Of a stretch of DNA of 64,000 nt, positions 1-7,366 are shown one piece after another. Source of the stretch: Kineococcus rubinsiae (GTDB taxonomy: Bacteria; Actinomycetota; Actinomycetes; Actinomycetales; Kineococcaceae); NCBI RefSeq assembly GCF_011839805.1, contig NZ_VWPY01000006.1, forward strand, positions 87,233 to 151,232, given 5' to 3'. Below the pieces are notes generated by a model that worked only from the letters and a program-made list of their open reading frames with translations, was not told the DNA's origin and searched no databases. Numbering within the stretch: position 1 is the first letter of the stretch; each line of letters opens with the position of its first letter. Position numbers and translations under genes: made by a program.

Positions 1-45
1 GCGACCCGCACGACCGCCGTGGGGCCGGTGCGCCTGAGCGGGTGA
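1..45 (+). CDS. Possible 3' end of an upstream gene (partial)
   Basis: The frame starting at base 1 is open for 14 codons and ends with TGA at 43-45. It could be the last residues of a gene that begins before the window. Fourteen codons are far too few to identify a product, and an open frame this short is expected by chance at this GC content, so this is only a placeholder for the window edge. Confidence 0.25.
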   Translation, partial: ATRTTAVGPVRLSG

Positions 46-60
46 CGCGCGCACCCGGGG

Positions 61-89
61 CTCAAGGAACGGGGCGGGGCTGCCGATCC
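61..89 (+). promoter_or_regulatory. FliA/WhiG (sigma-28)-like promoter
   Basis: CTCAAGG at 61-67, a 14-bp spacer and GCCGATCC at 82-89 resemble the sigma-28 consensus TAAA-N15-GCCGATAA. The same two boxes with the same spacer recur at 12928-12956 before a diguanylate cyclase gene. The -10 box ends 51 bp before the GTG at 141, so the promoter would drive the small orphan gene. This was identified by eye and has no transcript support. Confidence 0.5.
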
Positions 90-93
90 CCCC

Positions 94-109
94 GGTGACC
101 GTGGTCACC
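94..109. promoter_or_regulatory. Palindrome at the expected transcription start
   Basis: GGTGACC-GT-GGTCACC is a perfect 7-bp inverted repeat just downstream of the sigma-28-like -10 box. It would cover the transcription start of the gene at 141. It could be an operator or a small 5' hairpin; the sequence does not decide between these. Confidence 0.35.
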
Positions 110-140
110 GCCGGGGCGACCACCGACCCCCGGGAGACCC

Positions 141-443
141 GTGTCCACCCTCGACGCCACCCCGACCCCCGTCCGCGGCGCGCAGACCGTCGCCCCCGTG
201 CAGGCCTCGGCGCTGGAGTTCGCCGCGGCCGTCCTCGGCGAGGGCGGCTACGTCCCCGAGCGGCAGCTCGGCGCGGCCCTGACCTCCACGGCCCGCGTCG
301 CCGACGCGCCCGTCGCACAGCCCGCGGTCCGCGCTGGAGCCCCCGCCGAGGTCGTCGCCGAGGTCCCCGCCGAGGTCGTGGCCGAGGCTCCCGCGCGCCC
401 CGGGTTCTTCGCGCGCCTCTGGCACCGGCTCACCGGCCGCTGA
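141..443 (+). CDS. Small hypothetical protein, Ala/Val/Pro-rich
   Basis: This 100-residue protein starts with GTG and matches no family I recognise. Its N-terminal half (about 20-55) could form a short helical region. The middle contains repeated AEV/PAEVVAE units (about 68-85), and the C-terminus is short and basic with aromatic residues (FFARLWHRLTGR). There is no obvious signal peptide or full membrane segment. A sigma-28-like promoter lies 51 bp upstream and a strong hairpin follows the stop, so it looks like a single-gene unit. If the promoter is real, the protein may belong to the motility or c-di-GMP regulon; that is inference. Confidence 0.6.
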   Translation: MSTLDATPTPVRGAQTVAPVQASALEFAAAVLGEGGYVPERQLGAALTSTARVADAPVAQPAVRAGAPAEVVAEVPAEVVAEAPARPGFFARLWHRLTGR

Positions 444-450
444 CCGTCCG

Positions 451-481
451 CCGCCCGCCCCCCGTCCCGACGGGCGGGCGG
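451..481 (+). terminator. GC-rich hairpin terminator
   Basis: CCGCCCGCCC at 451-460 and GGGCGGGCGG at 472-481 form a perfect 10-bp stem, starting 7 bp after the stop at 443. There is no T-run, which is common for actinobacterial terminators. It separates the small orphan gene from the CDF transporter gene. Confidence 0.5.
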
Positions 482-507
482 GCGGCGCGGCGTGTACACC
501 CTTCCCC

Positions 508-1566
508 GTGGCAGAAGAGGCGAAGGGCACGGTCCTGGTGGCGCTGCTCGCCAACATCGGTGTCGGTGTGGCGAAGGCCGTCGGCGGGATCATCACGGGT
601 TCCAGCGCGCTGCTGGCCGAGGCGGCGCACTCCGTCGCGGACACCCTCAACGAGATCTTCCTGCTGCTGTCGCTGAGCCGGGCGTCGAAGCCCGCCGACC
701 GCACGCACCCGTTCGGCTACGGCAAGGAGCGGTTCTTCTGGTCGCTCATCGCGGCCGTCGGGATCTTCATCTCCGGCGCCGTGTTCTCGATCGCGGAGGG
801 GATCCACTCCCTCACGACGACCGAGGAGGAGACGTCCACCTCCCACTTCATCGTCATCTACGCGATCCTCGCGTTCTCCCTCGTGCTGGAGGGCGGGTCG
901 CTGCTCAAGGCGCTGCGGCAGGTCACGCGCGAGGCGTCCACCGCCGGCCGCCGGCTGCTCACCTACATCGTCCGCTCGCCCGACCCCACGACGAAGACCG
1001 TCGCCAGCGAGGACAGCATCGCGGTGCTCGGCGTCATCGTCGCGATCGTCGGGACCGCGCTGCACCAGATCACGGGTTCCCCCGCCTGGGACGCGATCAG
1101 CTCCATCGTCATCGGCGTCCTCCTCGGGCTCGTGGCGTTCCTGCTGGGGCGCGACACGAAGGAGCTCCTCATCGGCGAGGCCGCCGACCCGGCCGTCCGC
1201 ATGGAGGCCGTGCAGGTGCTCTCCGCGGAGGAGGGCATCGTCGGGATCAAGGAGATCCTCACGATGCAGCTCGGCCCCTCCAACGTCCTCGTCGCCGTCC
1301 GGCTGCAGTTCGAGGAGACCCTGACCGGCCGGGAGATCGAGGAGCTGTGCACGCGGGTCGAGCTCGCGATGCGCGAGCGCGTCCCGGCCCTCACGCAGGT
1401 GTTCCTCGACCCCAGCCGCGTCACCGTCGAGGAGGCCCAGCAGGCCGAGGAGCGCTTCGAGCTGACCCGCACCGAGGCCGCGTCCCTGGTCGACCCCGAC
1501 GCCGAGCCCGCCGCCAAGGTCCCCGCCGCCCGCACCCGCACCGCCCGGCGCCTGCACGGCACCTGA
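508..1566 (+). CDS. Cation diffusion facilitator (CDF) family metal transporter
   Basis: This is a 352-residue inner-membrane metal/proton antiporter of the CDF (SLC30) family, probably exporting Zn2+, Mn2+, Fe2+ or a similar ion. The second membrane helix carries the metal-site pattern HSVAD. After the cytoplasmic loop, the segment DPTTKTVASEDS is typical of the SLC30A9-like branch, in which the usual HxxxD of helix 5 is replaced by an ED-containing motif. About five or six membrane segments lie in residues 8-220, followed by the soluble C-terminal domain (about 225-330). The GTG start fits the usual family N-terminus. The substrate cannot be read from the sequence. Confidence 0.9.
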   Translation: MAEEAKGTVLVALLANIGVGVAKAVGGIITGSSALLAEAAHSVADTLNEIFLLLSLSRASKPADRTHPFGYGKERFFWSLIAAVGIFISGAVFSIAEGIHSLTTTEEETSTSHFIVIYAILAFSLVLEGGSLLKALRQVTREASTAGRRLLTYIVRSPDPTTKTVASEDSIAVLGVIVAIVGTALHQITGSPAWDAISSIVIGVLLGLVAFLLGRDTKELLIGEAADPAVRMEAVQVLSAEEGIVGIKEILTMQLGPSNVLVAVRLQFEETLTGREIEELCTRVELAMRERVPALTQVFLDPSRVTVEEAQQAEERFELTRTEAASLVDPDAEPAAKVPAARTRTARRLHGT

Positions 1567-1594
1567 GCCGGCGAGCGGCTGGTTGGATGCAGCG

Positions 1595-2530
1595 GTGACC
1601 AGCACCTCCCCGCCCTCCGTCGTCGTCGTCGGCAGCGCCAACCTCGACGTCGTCCTCAGCGTGGCCGCCGTGCCCCGCGCGGGGGAGACCGTGCTCGCCC
1701 GCGGGACCAGCCGCAACGCCGGCGGCAAGGGGCTCAACCAGGCCGTCGCGGTCGCCCGCGCAGGCGCGGCGTGCACGTTCGTGGCGGCCGTCGGGGACGA
1801 CGAGGCGGGCCGCGACCTCACGCGGACCATGGTCGGCGACGGCATCGACGTCACCCACCTGCGCACCTCCGCCGAGCCCACCGGGACCGCGCACATCGCC
1901 GTCCAGGACGACGGGGACAACGCCATCGTCGTCGCGGCCGGCGCCAACGCGACCCTGCACGAGCTGACGGCCGCCGACCGGGAGCTGCTCGCCGCCGCGA
2001 GCGTCGTCGTGGCCCAGCTGGAGGTGCCGGTGGAGGTCGTGACCGCCGCCGCGCAGGCGGCCGCCGACGCGACCGTCGTGCTCAACGCCGCGCCCGCGGC
2101 CGTCCTGCCGCCCGAGCTGCTCGCCGCCGTCGACGTGCTCGTGGTCAACGAGCACGAGGCCCTCGTCGTCGCCGGGCTCACCGCGCCCGCCGGGGCCGAC
2201 GTCGCCGCGGACCCCGCCCTGCTGCGGCGCGTCCTGGACGCCCTGCTCGAGGTCGTGCCCGCTGTCGTCGTCACGCTCGGCGGGCGGGGTGCGCGCTGGG
2301 CGACCCGGGAGGCGAGCGGGGAGACGGCGGCGCCGCGCGTGCACGTCGTCGACACGACCGGGGCGGGGGACACCGCCGTCGGGTACCTGGCCGCCGCCCT
2401 CGCCGCGGGCGAACCGCTCGCCGCGGCCGTCGCGCACGCCGTCGCCGCGGGCTCCCTCGCCGTCGAGACCGCCGGCGCGGTGCCCTCGGTGCCCCGCCGC
2501 GCGCAGGTGCTCGAGCGGCTGCCCCGGTGA
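1595..2530 (+). CDS. rbsK: Ribokinase / PfkB-family carbohydrate kinase
   Basis: This PfkB-fold kinase phosphorylates ribose or a related sugar with ATP. The N-terminus has the family motif VVVGSANLDVVLSV and the sugar-binding GGKGLNQAVAVARAG. The C-terminal signature DTTGAGDTAVGYLAAAL carries the catalytic Asp and anion hole. Length (about 311 aa) is normal for RbsK. GTG at 1595 is chosen; an in-frame TTG at 1583 would add four residues. Its stop overlaps the next gene's start (GTGA at 2527-2530), so the two are translationally coupled. No ribose transporter is nearby, so the sugar is uncertain. Confidence 0.88.
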   Translation: MTSTSPPSVVVVGSANLDVVLSVAAVPRAGETVLARGTSRNAGGKGLNQAVAVARAGAACTFVAAVGDDEAGRDLTRTMVGDGIDVTHLRTSAEPTGTAHIAVQDDGDNAIVVAAGANATLHELTAADRELLAAASVVVAQLEVPVEVVTAAAQAAADATVVLNAAPAAVLPPELLAAVDVLVVNEHEALVVAGLTAPAGADVAADPALLRRVLDALLEVVPAVVVTLGGRGARWATREASGETAAPRVHVVDTTGAGDTAVGYLAAALAAGEPLAAAVAHAVAAGSLAVETAGAVPSVPRRAQVLERLPR

Positions 2531-3513
2531 CGGCCGCGGGCGTGCGCGCCCTCGTCCCCGGGCTGCTGCTGGTCGTCGCCGCGTCCCTGCTCGCCTACGG
2601 CGTGGCCGGCGTGGTCCCCGCCGTCACCGCCTCGACCGTCGCCGTCGTGCTCGGGGCCCTCGTGCGCAGCACCGGGCTGCACCGGCCCGTGTTCGCCCCC
2701 GCGACGAAGCTCGTGTCCAAGCGGGTGCTGCGGATCGCCGTCGTGCTGCTCGGGCTGAGCCTGCCCCTGTCGCAGGTCCGCGACCTCGGCACCGCCGGGA
2801 TCGTCCTGGTCCTCGGGGTCGTCGTGATCACCTTCTTCGGCACCCAGCTGCTGGGGCGGCTGCTCGGCCTGTCCCCGGACCGGAGCCTGCTCGTCGCGAC
2901 GGGCTTCTCCATCTGCGGGGCGTCCGCGATCGCCGCGGTGCGCCCGGCCACCGACGCCGACGAGGAGGACACCACCACGGCCATCGCCCTGGTGACCCTC
3001 TGCGGCAGCCTCGCGATCCTGCTGCTGCCGCTGTTGCGCACCCCGCTCGGCCTCGACGTGCACTCCTTCGGGGCCTGGGCGGGCGCGAGCGTCCACGACG
3101 TCGGGCAGGCCGTCGCCACGGGCGACCGCGTCCCCGGCGCCCTCACCACCGTGGTCGTCGTCAAGCTCAGCCGGGTCCTGCTGCTCGCCCCGCTCGTCGC
3201 CCTGGTGGCGCTGCGCCGCCGCCGTGCGGCCGGGGCCGCCGGCACCGCGCTGCCGCCCGTCCTGCCCCTGTTCGTCGCCGGGTTCGTCGCGGCCGTCCTC
3301 CTGCGCTCGACGGGCGTGCTGCCCGACGGGCTGCTCGACGTGGCGAAGCACCTGCAGGAGGTCCTGCTCGTCGGGGCCCTGTTCGGCCTCGGGACCGGGA
3401 TCGACATCCCCCGCCTGCTGCAGACCGGCCGCCGCTCCATCGCCCTGGGCCTCCTGTCGTGGCTGCTCGTCGCGGCCGTCGCGCTGCTCGGGGTCAAGGC
3501 GCTGGGCATCTGA
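2527..3513 (+). CDS. YeiH/UPF0324 family putative sulfate exporter
   Basis: This 328-residue membrane protein belongs to the UPF0324 (YeiH) family, annotated elsewhere as putative sulfate exporters. It has about ten hydrophobic segments. The family hallmarks SICGASAIAAVRP (near residues 130-142) and GASVHDVGQAVATG (near 190-203) are present, each ending a membrane half. The GTG start overlaps the ribokinase stop by 4 bp; frames further upstream only shadow the kinase gene. Co-translation with a sugar kinase gives no obvious functional link. The transport activity is inferred from family annotation. Confidence 0.8.
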   Translation: MTAAGVRALVPGLLLVVAASLLAYGVAGVVPAVTASTVAVVLGALVRSTGLHRPVFAPATKLVSKRVLRIAVVLLGLSLPLSQVRDLGTAGIVLVLGVVVITFFGTQLLGRLLGLSPDRSLLVATGFSICGASAIAAVRPATDADEEDTTTAIALVTLCGSLAILLLPLLRTPLGLDVHSFGAWAGASVHDVGQAVATGDRVPGALTTVVVVKLSRVLLLAPLVALVALRRRRAAGAAGTALPPVLPLFVAGFVAAVLLRSTGVLPDGLLDVAKHLQEVLLVGALFGLGTGIDIPRLLQTGRRSIALGLLSWLLVAAVALLGVKALGI

Positions 3514-3520
3514 CGCACGG

Positions 3521-3600
3521 CTGACAGTTCCGCTGCACCGGAGCTCCCGCGAGAGCCGTTCTCGGGCTCTCCCGGGCCCTGCGGACAGCGGAACTGTCAG
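3521..3600. repeat. Nested inverted repeat (80 bp)
   Basis: A perfect 15-bp outer stem joins 3521-3535 (CTGACAGTTCCGCTG) to 3586-3600 (CAGCGGAACTGTCAG). Inside it, GAGAGCC at 3551-3557 pairs with GGCTCTC at 3565-3571. The element begins 8 bp after the YeiH-family stop and could end that transcript. The long outer arms and separate inner hairpin are also typical of MITE-like or REP-type palindromic elements. Confidence 0.6.
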
Positions 3601-3650
3601 CCTGTGGACGGCGGCGGCCGCGGGGCCGCCCCGCACGGCACGGTTCCCCC

Positions 3651-4496
3651 GTGGACCCCGTGCTCGCCCTGACCGTGCGCGGCGGCAGCGCCCGGTGGAG
3701 CGACCTCGGCCGCGACGTCGCCCGCGGCACCCTGCTCCGCGCGGTGCGGGACGGCCGCGTCGAGCGGCCCGGGCGCGGGGTGTTCGCGTTGCCCGGGGCG
3801 GACCCCGGCCAGCTCGCGGCGCTGCGCGTCGGCGGTGTCCTCAGCTGCCACAGCGCGGCCGCGGCCCGCGGCTGGGCGCTGCTGCGCCCACCGGCGGCCG
3901 TCCACCTCGAGGTGGCCGCGGGATCGCGGCGCACCCTGCGCGGAGCTGTCCTGCACCGCAGCGGGTCCGCCCTGTCGGCCGGCGGGGCGACCGACCTGCG
4001 CGGCACGGTCGTCGGCGCCGTCCGCTGCCTGCCCCTCGTGGAGGCGGTGGTGCTCCTCGACGGGCTGCTGCGCGACGGCGTCCTGGACCCCGACGACCTC
4101 GACCTGGTCGCAGCCGGGCTGCCGCGCCGGTTCCCGCACCGCCGGGCCTTCGCGCTCGTCGACGCGCGGGCGGAGTCGGTCCTCGAGTCGGCCGTCCGCG
4201 TCGCGTGCGTCCTCGCCGGCCTGCGGGTGGCGAGCCAGGTGCGCCTCGCCGGGGTCGGCCGCACCGACCTCCTCGTCGAGGGCTGGCTGGTCGTGGAGAC
4301 CGACGGCCGCGAGCACCACGCCGCGACGTTCCAGGAGGACCGGCGCCGCGACGCCCGCACCGCCCAGCTCGGGGGGCTGACCCTGCGGTTCACCCACGCC
4401 GACGTCGTCCACCGCCTGGAGGAGACGGTGCAGCTGATCACCGAGGTGGCCCGCGCCGGGCCGCGGGGGCGCCTGCGGCCGGTGCCGCCGGGCTGA
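3651..4496 (+). CDS. AbiEi-type antitoxin domain / DUF559-like protein
   Basis: This 281-residue protein has the architecture common in actinomycetes. An N-terminal winged-helix AbiEi-like segment (about 1-60: WSDLGRDVARGTLLRAVRDGRVERPGRGVFALPG) is followed by a middle region. A C-terminal DUF559/Vsr-like nuclease-fold domain (about 195-265) carries RTDLLVEGWLVVETDGREHH and an R-x-R-D-A-R-T segment. In Vsr-like folds the D/E residues in this block bind metal. These proteins are often called type IV antitoxin-like, but no AbiEii-type toxin gene is adjacent. It is probably a stand-alone protein of unknown role. Confidence 0.7.
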   Translation: MDPVLALTVRGGSARWSDLGRDVARGTLLRAVRDGRVERPGRGVFALPGADPGQLAALRVGGVLSCHSAAAARGWALLRPPAAVHLEVAAGSRRTLRGAVLHRSGSALSAGGATDLRGTVVGAVRCLPLVEAVVLLDGLLRDGVLDPDDLDLVAAGLPRRFPHRRAFALVDARAESVLESAVRVACVLAGLRVASQVRLAGVGRTDLLVEGWLVVETDGREHHAATFQEDRRRDARTAQLGGLTLRFTHADVVHRLEETVQLITEVARAGPRGRLRPVPPG

Positions 4497-4547
4497 GCCG
4501 CAGCGCTTCTGGGAGGGTGTGCCCACCCGACGAGAGGAACGAACCCG

Positions 4548-5468
4548 ATGTCCAGCAGTCCCGCCGTGCACCTCGGCCCCGACCAGCGCGAGGACCTCGC
4601 CGACGCGGTCCGCGAGGGCGGGGGACGTCTCGTGGACCTCGCCGACGCGGAGGCCGTCGTGTGGGCCGGTGGCGCGAGCACCTTCCCGGACTCGCTGCCG
4701 GAGAGCGTGCGCTGGGTGCAGCTGCCCTCGGCCGGGATCGAGAGCTGGATCGAGGCCGGCACGGTCGACACCGAGCGCACGTGGACCTCCGCCGTCGGGG
4801 CGTACTCCGACGTCGTCGCGGAGCACGCGATCGGCCTGCTGCTGGCCGGGATGCGCGGGATCGTCGGCTCGTCGCGCGCGTCGAGCTGGCTGCCCGACGA
4901 GGTCGGCCCGCCGCAGTCGACGCTGAAGGGCGCGACCGTCGCGATCGTCGGCGCCGGCGGGATCGGCCGCGCCATGATCCCGACGCTCACCGCGCTGGGG
5001 GCCGAGGTCATCGCCGTGACGCGCCGCGGGCTGCCCGTCGAGGGGGCCGCGGAGACGCTGCCCGCCGACCGCGTCTCGGAGGTCTTCGACCGCGCCGACC
5101 ACGTCGTCCTGGCCGCGCCCGCCACGTCGGAGACGGCGGCCCTCGTCGGGGCCGACGAGCTCGCGGCGATCGGCGCCTCGGGCTGGCTCGTCAACATCGC
5201 GCGCGGTTCGCTCGTGGACACCGACGCCCTGGTCGAGGCGCTGAACGACGGCACGCTCGGCGGGGCCGCCCTCGACGTGACCGACCCGGAACCCCTGCCC
5301 GACGGCCACCCGCTCTGGTCGGCGCGCAACGCCCTCATCACCCCGCACGTCGCGAACCCCCAGCACCTGCAGACGGGCGCGCTCGCCGAGCGCGTCGCGG
5401 AGAACGTGCGCCGCTTCGCGACCGGTGACGAGCTCGTGGGCGTCGTCGACCTCGACCGGGGCTACTGA
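4548..5468 (+). CDS. D-isomer-specific 2-hydroxyacid dehydrogenase
   Basis: This 306-residue NAD(P)-dependent oxidoreductase reduces 2-keto acids to D-2-hydroxy acids or catalyses the reverse. The nucleotide-binding motif VAIVGAGGIGRAMIPTL lies near residues 128-144. The Arg of NIARGSLVDTDAL (near 220-232) and the Glu of the DPEPLPDGHPLW block are usual catalytic positions, and the His of ITPHVANP completes the set. It starts with ATG after an AGAGGA ribosome-binding site. The substrate (glyoxylate, phosphoglycerate or other) cannot be assigned; it is too short for a full SerA with an ACT domain. Confidence 0.88.
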   Translation: MSSSPAVHLGPDQREDLADAVREGGGRLVDLADAEAVVWAGGASTFPDSLPESVRWVQLPSAGIESWIEAGTVDTERTWTSAVGAYSDVVAEHAIGLLLAGMRGIVGSSRASSWLPDEVGPPQSTLKGATVAIVGAGGIGRAMIPTLTALGAEVIAVTRRGLPVEGAAETLPADRVSEVFDRADHVVLAAPATSETAALVGADELAAIGASGWLVNIARGSLVDTDALVEALNDGTLGGAALDVTDPEPLPDGHPLWSARNALITPHVANPQHLQTGALAERVAENVRRFATGDELVGVVDLDRGY

Positions 5469-5480
5469 CCCGGGGCTCTC

Positions 5481-6383
5481 GTGCAGACGTTCCTCCCGTA
5501 CCCGAGCCTCGCGCGCTCGGCCGCCGTCCTCGACGGCCCGCGCCTGGGCAAGCAGCGCGTGGAGACCCTGCAGATCCTGCGCGCGCTGGAGCTGCCCGAC
5601 TACGGCTGGGCGAACCACCCCGCGGTGATGATGTGGCGCGGGTGCACGCCCGCGCTCGTGGCCTACGGCCTGGCGTGCGTCGAGGCGTGGACGGCGCCGG
5701 GCCGGGCCGACTCCACCGGCCCGCTGATCGCGGAGTTCGCCCCCGAGGTCGTCGGGCTCAGCGAGGCAGAGCTGCTCGCCGACCGGATGATGCCGACCTG
5801 GTGGGGCGACGAGGCGGTGCACCGCAGCCACCGCTCCGCGCTGCTGCGCAAGGACCCCGCGTTCTACGGCGCGGTGTTCGCGGGCGAACCCGACGACCTG
5901 CCGTACTTCTGGCCCGACCCGCCGGAGCGCCCGGAACGTCCCCCGCACACCGGCCGGAGCCTGTGGGTGGTGCGCCCCTCGACGCCCGCGGCGCTCGCGG
6001 AGTTCCTCACCGTGGGCGTCGTCGGGCTGGGCACCGAGTCGGGGATCGACGTCGACGTGCGCGGGGCGGCGGAGGGTTCCACGCTGCGCGACCTGCTCAA
6101 GGAGGTCTCGCCCGGCAAGCGCCCCGGCAAGGCCCTGCGGGTGCTCGACGCGTTCGTGCACGAGGTCCGGCCCGGCGACGAGGTGGCCGTCCCGATCGAG
6201 GGCGAGCAGGCGCTCCTGGTCGGGGAGGTGCTGGGGGAGTACGAGTTCGCCGCGCACGGCGGCGCCGGCGCGCGGCACCGCCGCCGGGTCCGCTGGGGCG
6301 GCCGCGTCGTGCGCGCCGCCGTCCGGCCGCCCGCCGCGCTGCAGGACCCCCGCGCCCTGTTCCGCGTCCCCGTCGTCGCCTGA
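5481..6383 (+). CDS. MSMEG_6728 family protein (pyrimidine-dimer glycosylase-like)
   Basis: The N-terminal part (QTFLPYPSLARSAAVLDGPRLGKQRVETLQILRALEL, then NHPAVMMWRGCTPALVAYG) is the signature of the MSMEG_6728 family, which resembles phage T4 endonuclease V-type pyrimidine-dimer DNA glycosylases. The second half (about 165-300) is more variable and may be a separate domain. GTG at 5481 lies 12 bp after the dehydrogenase stop, so co-transcription is likely. Repair activity is inferred from the distant similarity. A copy of a hairpin repeat follows the stop. Confidence 0.7.
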   Translation: MQTFLPYPSLARSAAVLDGPRLGKQRVETLQILRALELPDYGWANHPAVMMWRGCTPALVAYGLACVEAWTAPGRADSTGPLIAEFAPEVVGLSEAELLADRMMPTWWGDEAVHRSHRSALLRKDPAFYGAVFAGEPDDLPYFWPDPPERPERPPHTGRSLWVVRPSTPAALAEFLTVGVVGLGTESGIDVDVRGAAEGSTLRDLLKEVSPGKRPGKALRVLDAFVHEVRPGDEVAVPIEGEQALLVGEVLGEYEFAAHGGAGARHRRRVRWGGRVVRAAVRPPAALQDPRALFRVPVVA

Positions 6384-6391
6384 CCCCCCTC

Positions 6392-6436
6392 CCCCTCCGT
6401 GATCATGCAGGTATTACCTGCAAGATCACGGAGGGG
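6392..6436. repeat. Hairpin repeat copy 1, probable bidirectional terminator
   Basis: Arms 6392-6412 and 6416-6436 pair over 21 bp with one mismatch around a 3-nt loop. The core is GTGATCATGCAGGT facing ACCTGCAAGATCAC. The hairpin lies between two convergent genes, 9 bp after one stop and 5 bp before the other gene's stop. Near-identical hairpins occur at 7317-7359 and 25392-25426. Confidence 0.75.
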
Positions 6437-6440
6437 CGGG

Positions 6441-7259
6441 TCACCAGGTGCGGTGGCGGAGCTGGGGTTCCAGGCCCAGCAGTTCGCCGAGTCCTCGTTC
6501 CAGGGCGAGCGACGGACCGAGCACCTCGCCCGCACCGACCGCAAGCACCGTCCAGCCCAGGCGCGCCAACTTCTCCCGGCGCCGTGCGTCGTGGGCGCGG
6601 TGCTGTTCTCCCTCGTGGGACTCCCGGCCGTCGTACTCGACGGCCAGCCTCCGCCCGGGCCAGCCGAGGTCGAGGCGGTAGGGAGCCCCGCCGGGGCGGG
6701 GGACCCGGATCTGGGTCTGGACCGGCCCGAACCCCGCGTCCGCGATCCGCAACCGCAGCCACGACTCGCCGGGCGACTCCGCCCCGGCGTCGGCGAGGTC
6801 GAGCAGGCGCCGGGCGCCGGCGACACCGCGTTCGCCGGGGATCATCGCTAGGCGGGCGTGGCCGAGCGAGCGGTCGATCCCCCCGAGCCGCAGCGCGAGG
6901 TCGGCCGTCGCGAGGGCGAGTCCCGGGTTCTCGTGGCGCAGGACGTCCAGCAGGGTCCGCAGCCGGGAGGTGACCGGATGGCCGCCGAGGAGCTGCACGT
7001 CGCCGTCGAGGTCGGCAGCGCGGCAGCGGAGGCCGGGGCGGCGCAGGGGAGTCGTCCCCGCGGGGACGACGACCTCCACCGGCGGTGGCCGTTCGAGCTC
7101 GCCGGGCATCAGGAGTCGGAACCCGTGGAGCGCGGCCGCCGTGCGGCGCGCGAACGCCGCACCGGGCGGCAGGACGCTCGTCAGCGCGGACAGCCGCACC
7201 CGCTCGTCGAGCGTCTCGCCGCTGAGCACCTCGACCACTGCGCTGCGCGACCCGTCCAC
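6441..7259 (-). CDS. DUF559 / Vsr-like domain protein
   Basis: This 272-residue protein has the same general plan as the gene at 3651 but is not a close copy. The N-terminal two thirds contain the conserved FARRTAAALHG and VVVPAGTTPLRRPGLRCR segments. The C-terminal Vsr-like domain (about 195-255) carries PYRLDLGWPGRRLAVEYDGRESHE, with the acidic residues of the nuclease fold, then R-A-H-D-A-R-R. The gene starts with GTG. Hairpin repeats lie on both sides (6392-6436 and 7317-7359). The function is unknown; nuclease activity is only suggested by the fold. Confidence 0.72.
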   Translation of the reverse strand: MDGSRSAVVEVLSGETLDERVRLSALTSVLPPGAAFARRTAAALHGFRLLMPGELERPPPVEVVVPAGTTPLRRPGLRCRAADLDGDVQLLGGHPVTSRLRTLLDVLRHENPGLALATADLALRLGGIDRSLGHARLAMIPGERGVAGARRLLDLADAGAESPGESWLRLRIADAGFGPVQTQIRVPRPGGAPYRLDLGWPGRRLAVEYDGRESHEGEQHRAHDARRREKLARLGWTVLAVGAGEVLGPSLALERGLGELLGLEPQLRHRTW

Positions 7260-7316
7260 GGCGCCACCCTGCCGCGCCGAGCCCGTGCGCCGTCCCCGTC
7301 GTCCACAGCCCCCCTC

Positions 7317-7359
7317 CCCTCCGTGATCATGCAGGTATCACCTGCATGATCACGGAGGG
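7317..7359. repeat. Hairpin repeat copy 2, probable terminator
   Basis: Arms 7317-7336 and 7340-7359 are a perfect 20-bp inverted repeat with the 3-nt loop ATC. It starts 8 bp past the stop of the minus-strand subtilase gene and lies upstream of the DUF559-type gene. Arm sequence is nearly identical to copy 1 at 6392-6436. There is no T-run. Confidence 0.75.
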
Positions 7360-7366
7360 AAGTGGG

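Noticed and set aside
430..3636. Very long minus-strand open frame (over 1,000 codons) opposite the CDF, ribokinase and YeiH genes
   Set aside because: It is an antisense shadow typical of very high GC DNA: Arg/Gly/Asp-rich low complexity, no domain, and complete overlap with three well-supported genes.
3651..4496. A complete AbiE toxin-antitoxin system
   Set aside because: Only the AbiEi-like half is present; no AbiEii nucleotidyltransferase toxin gene is adjacent.
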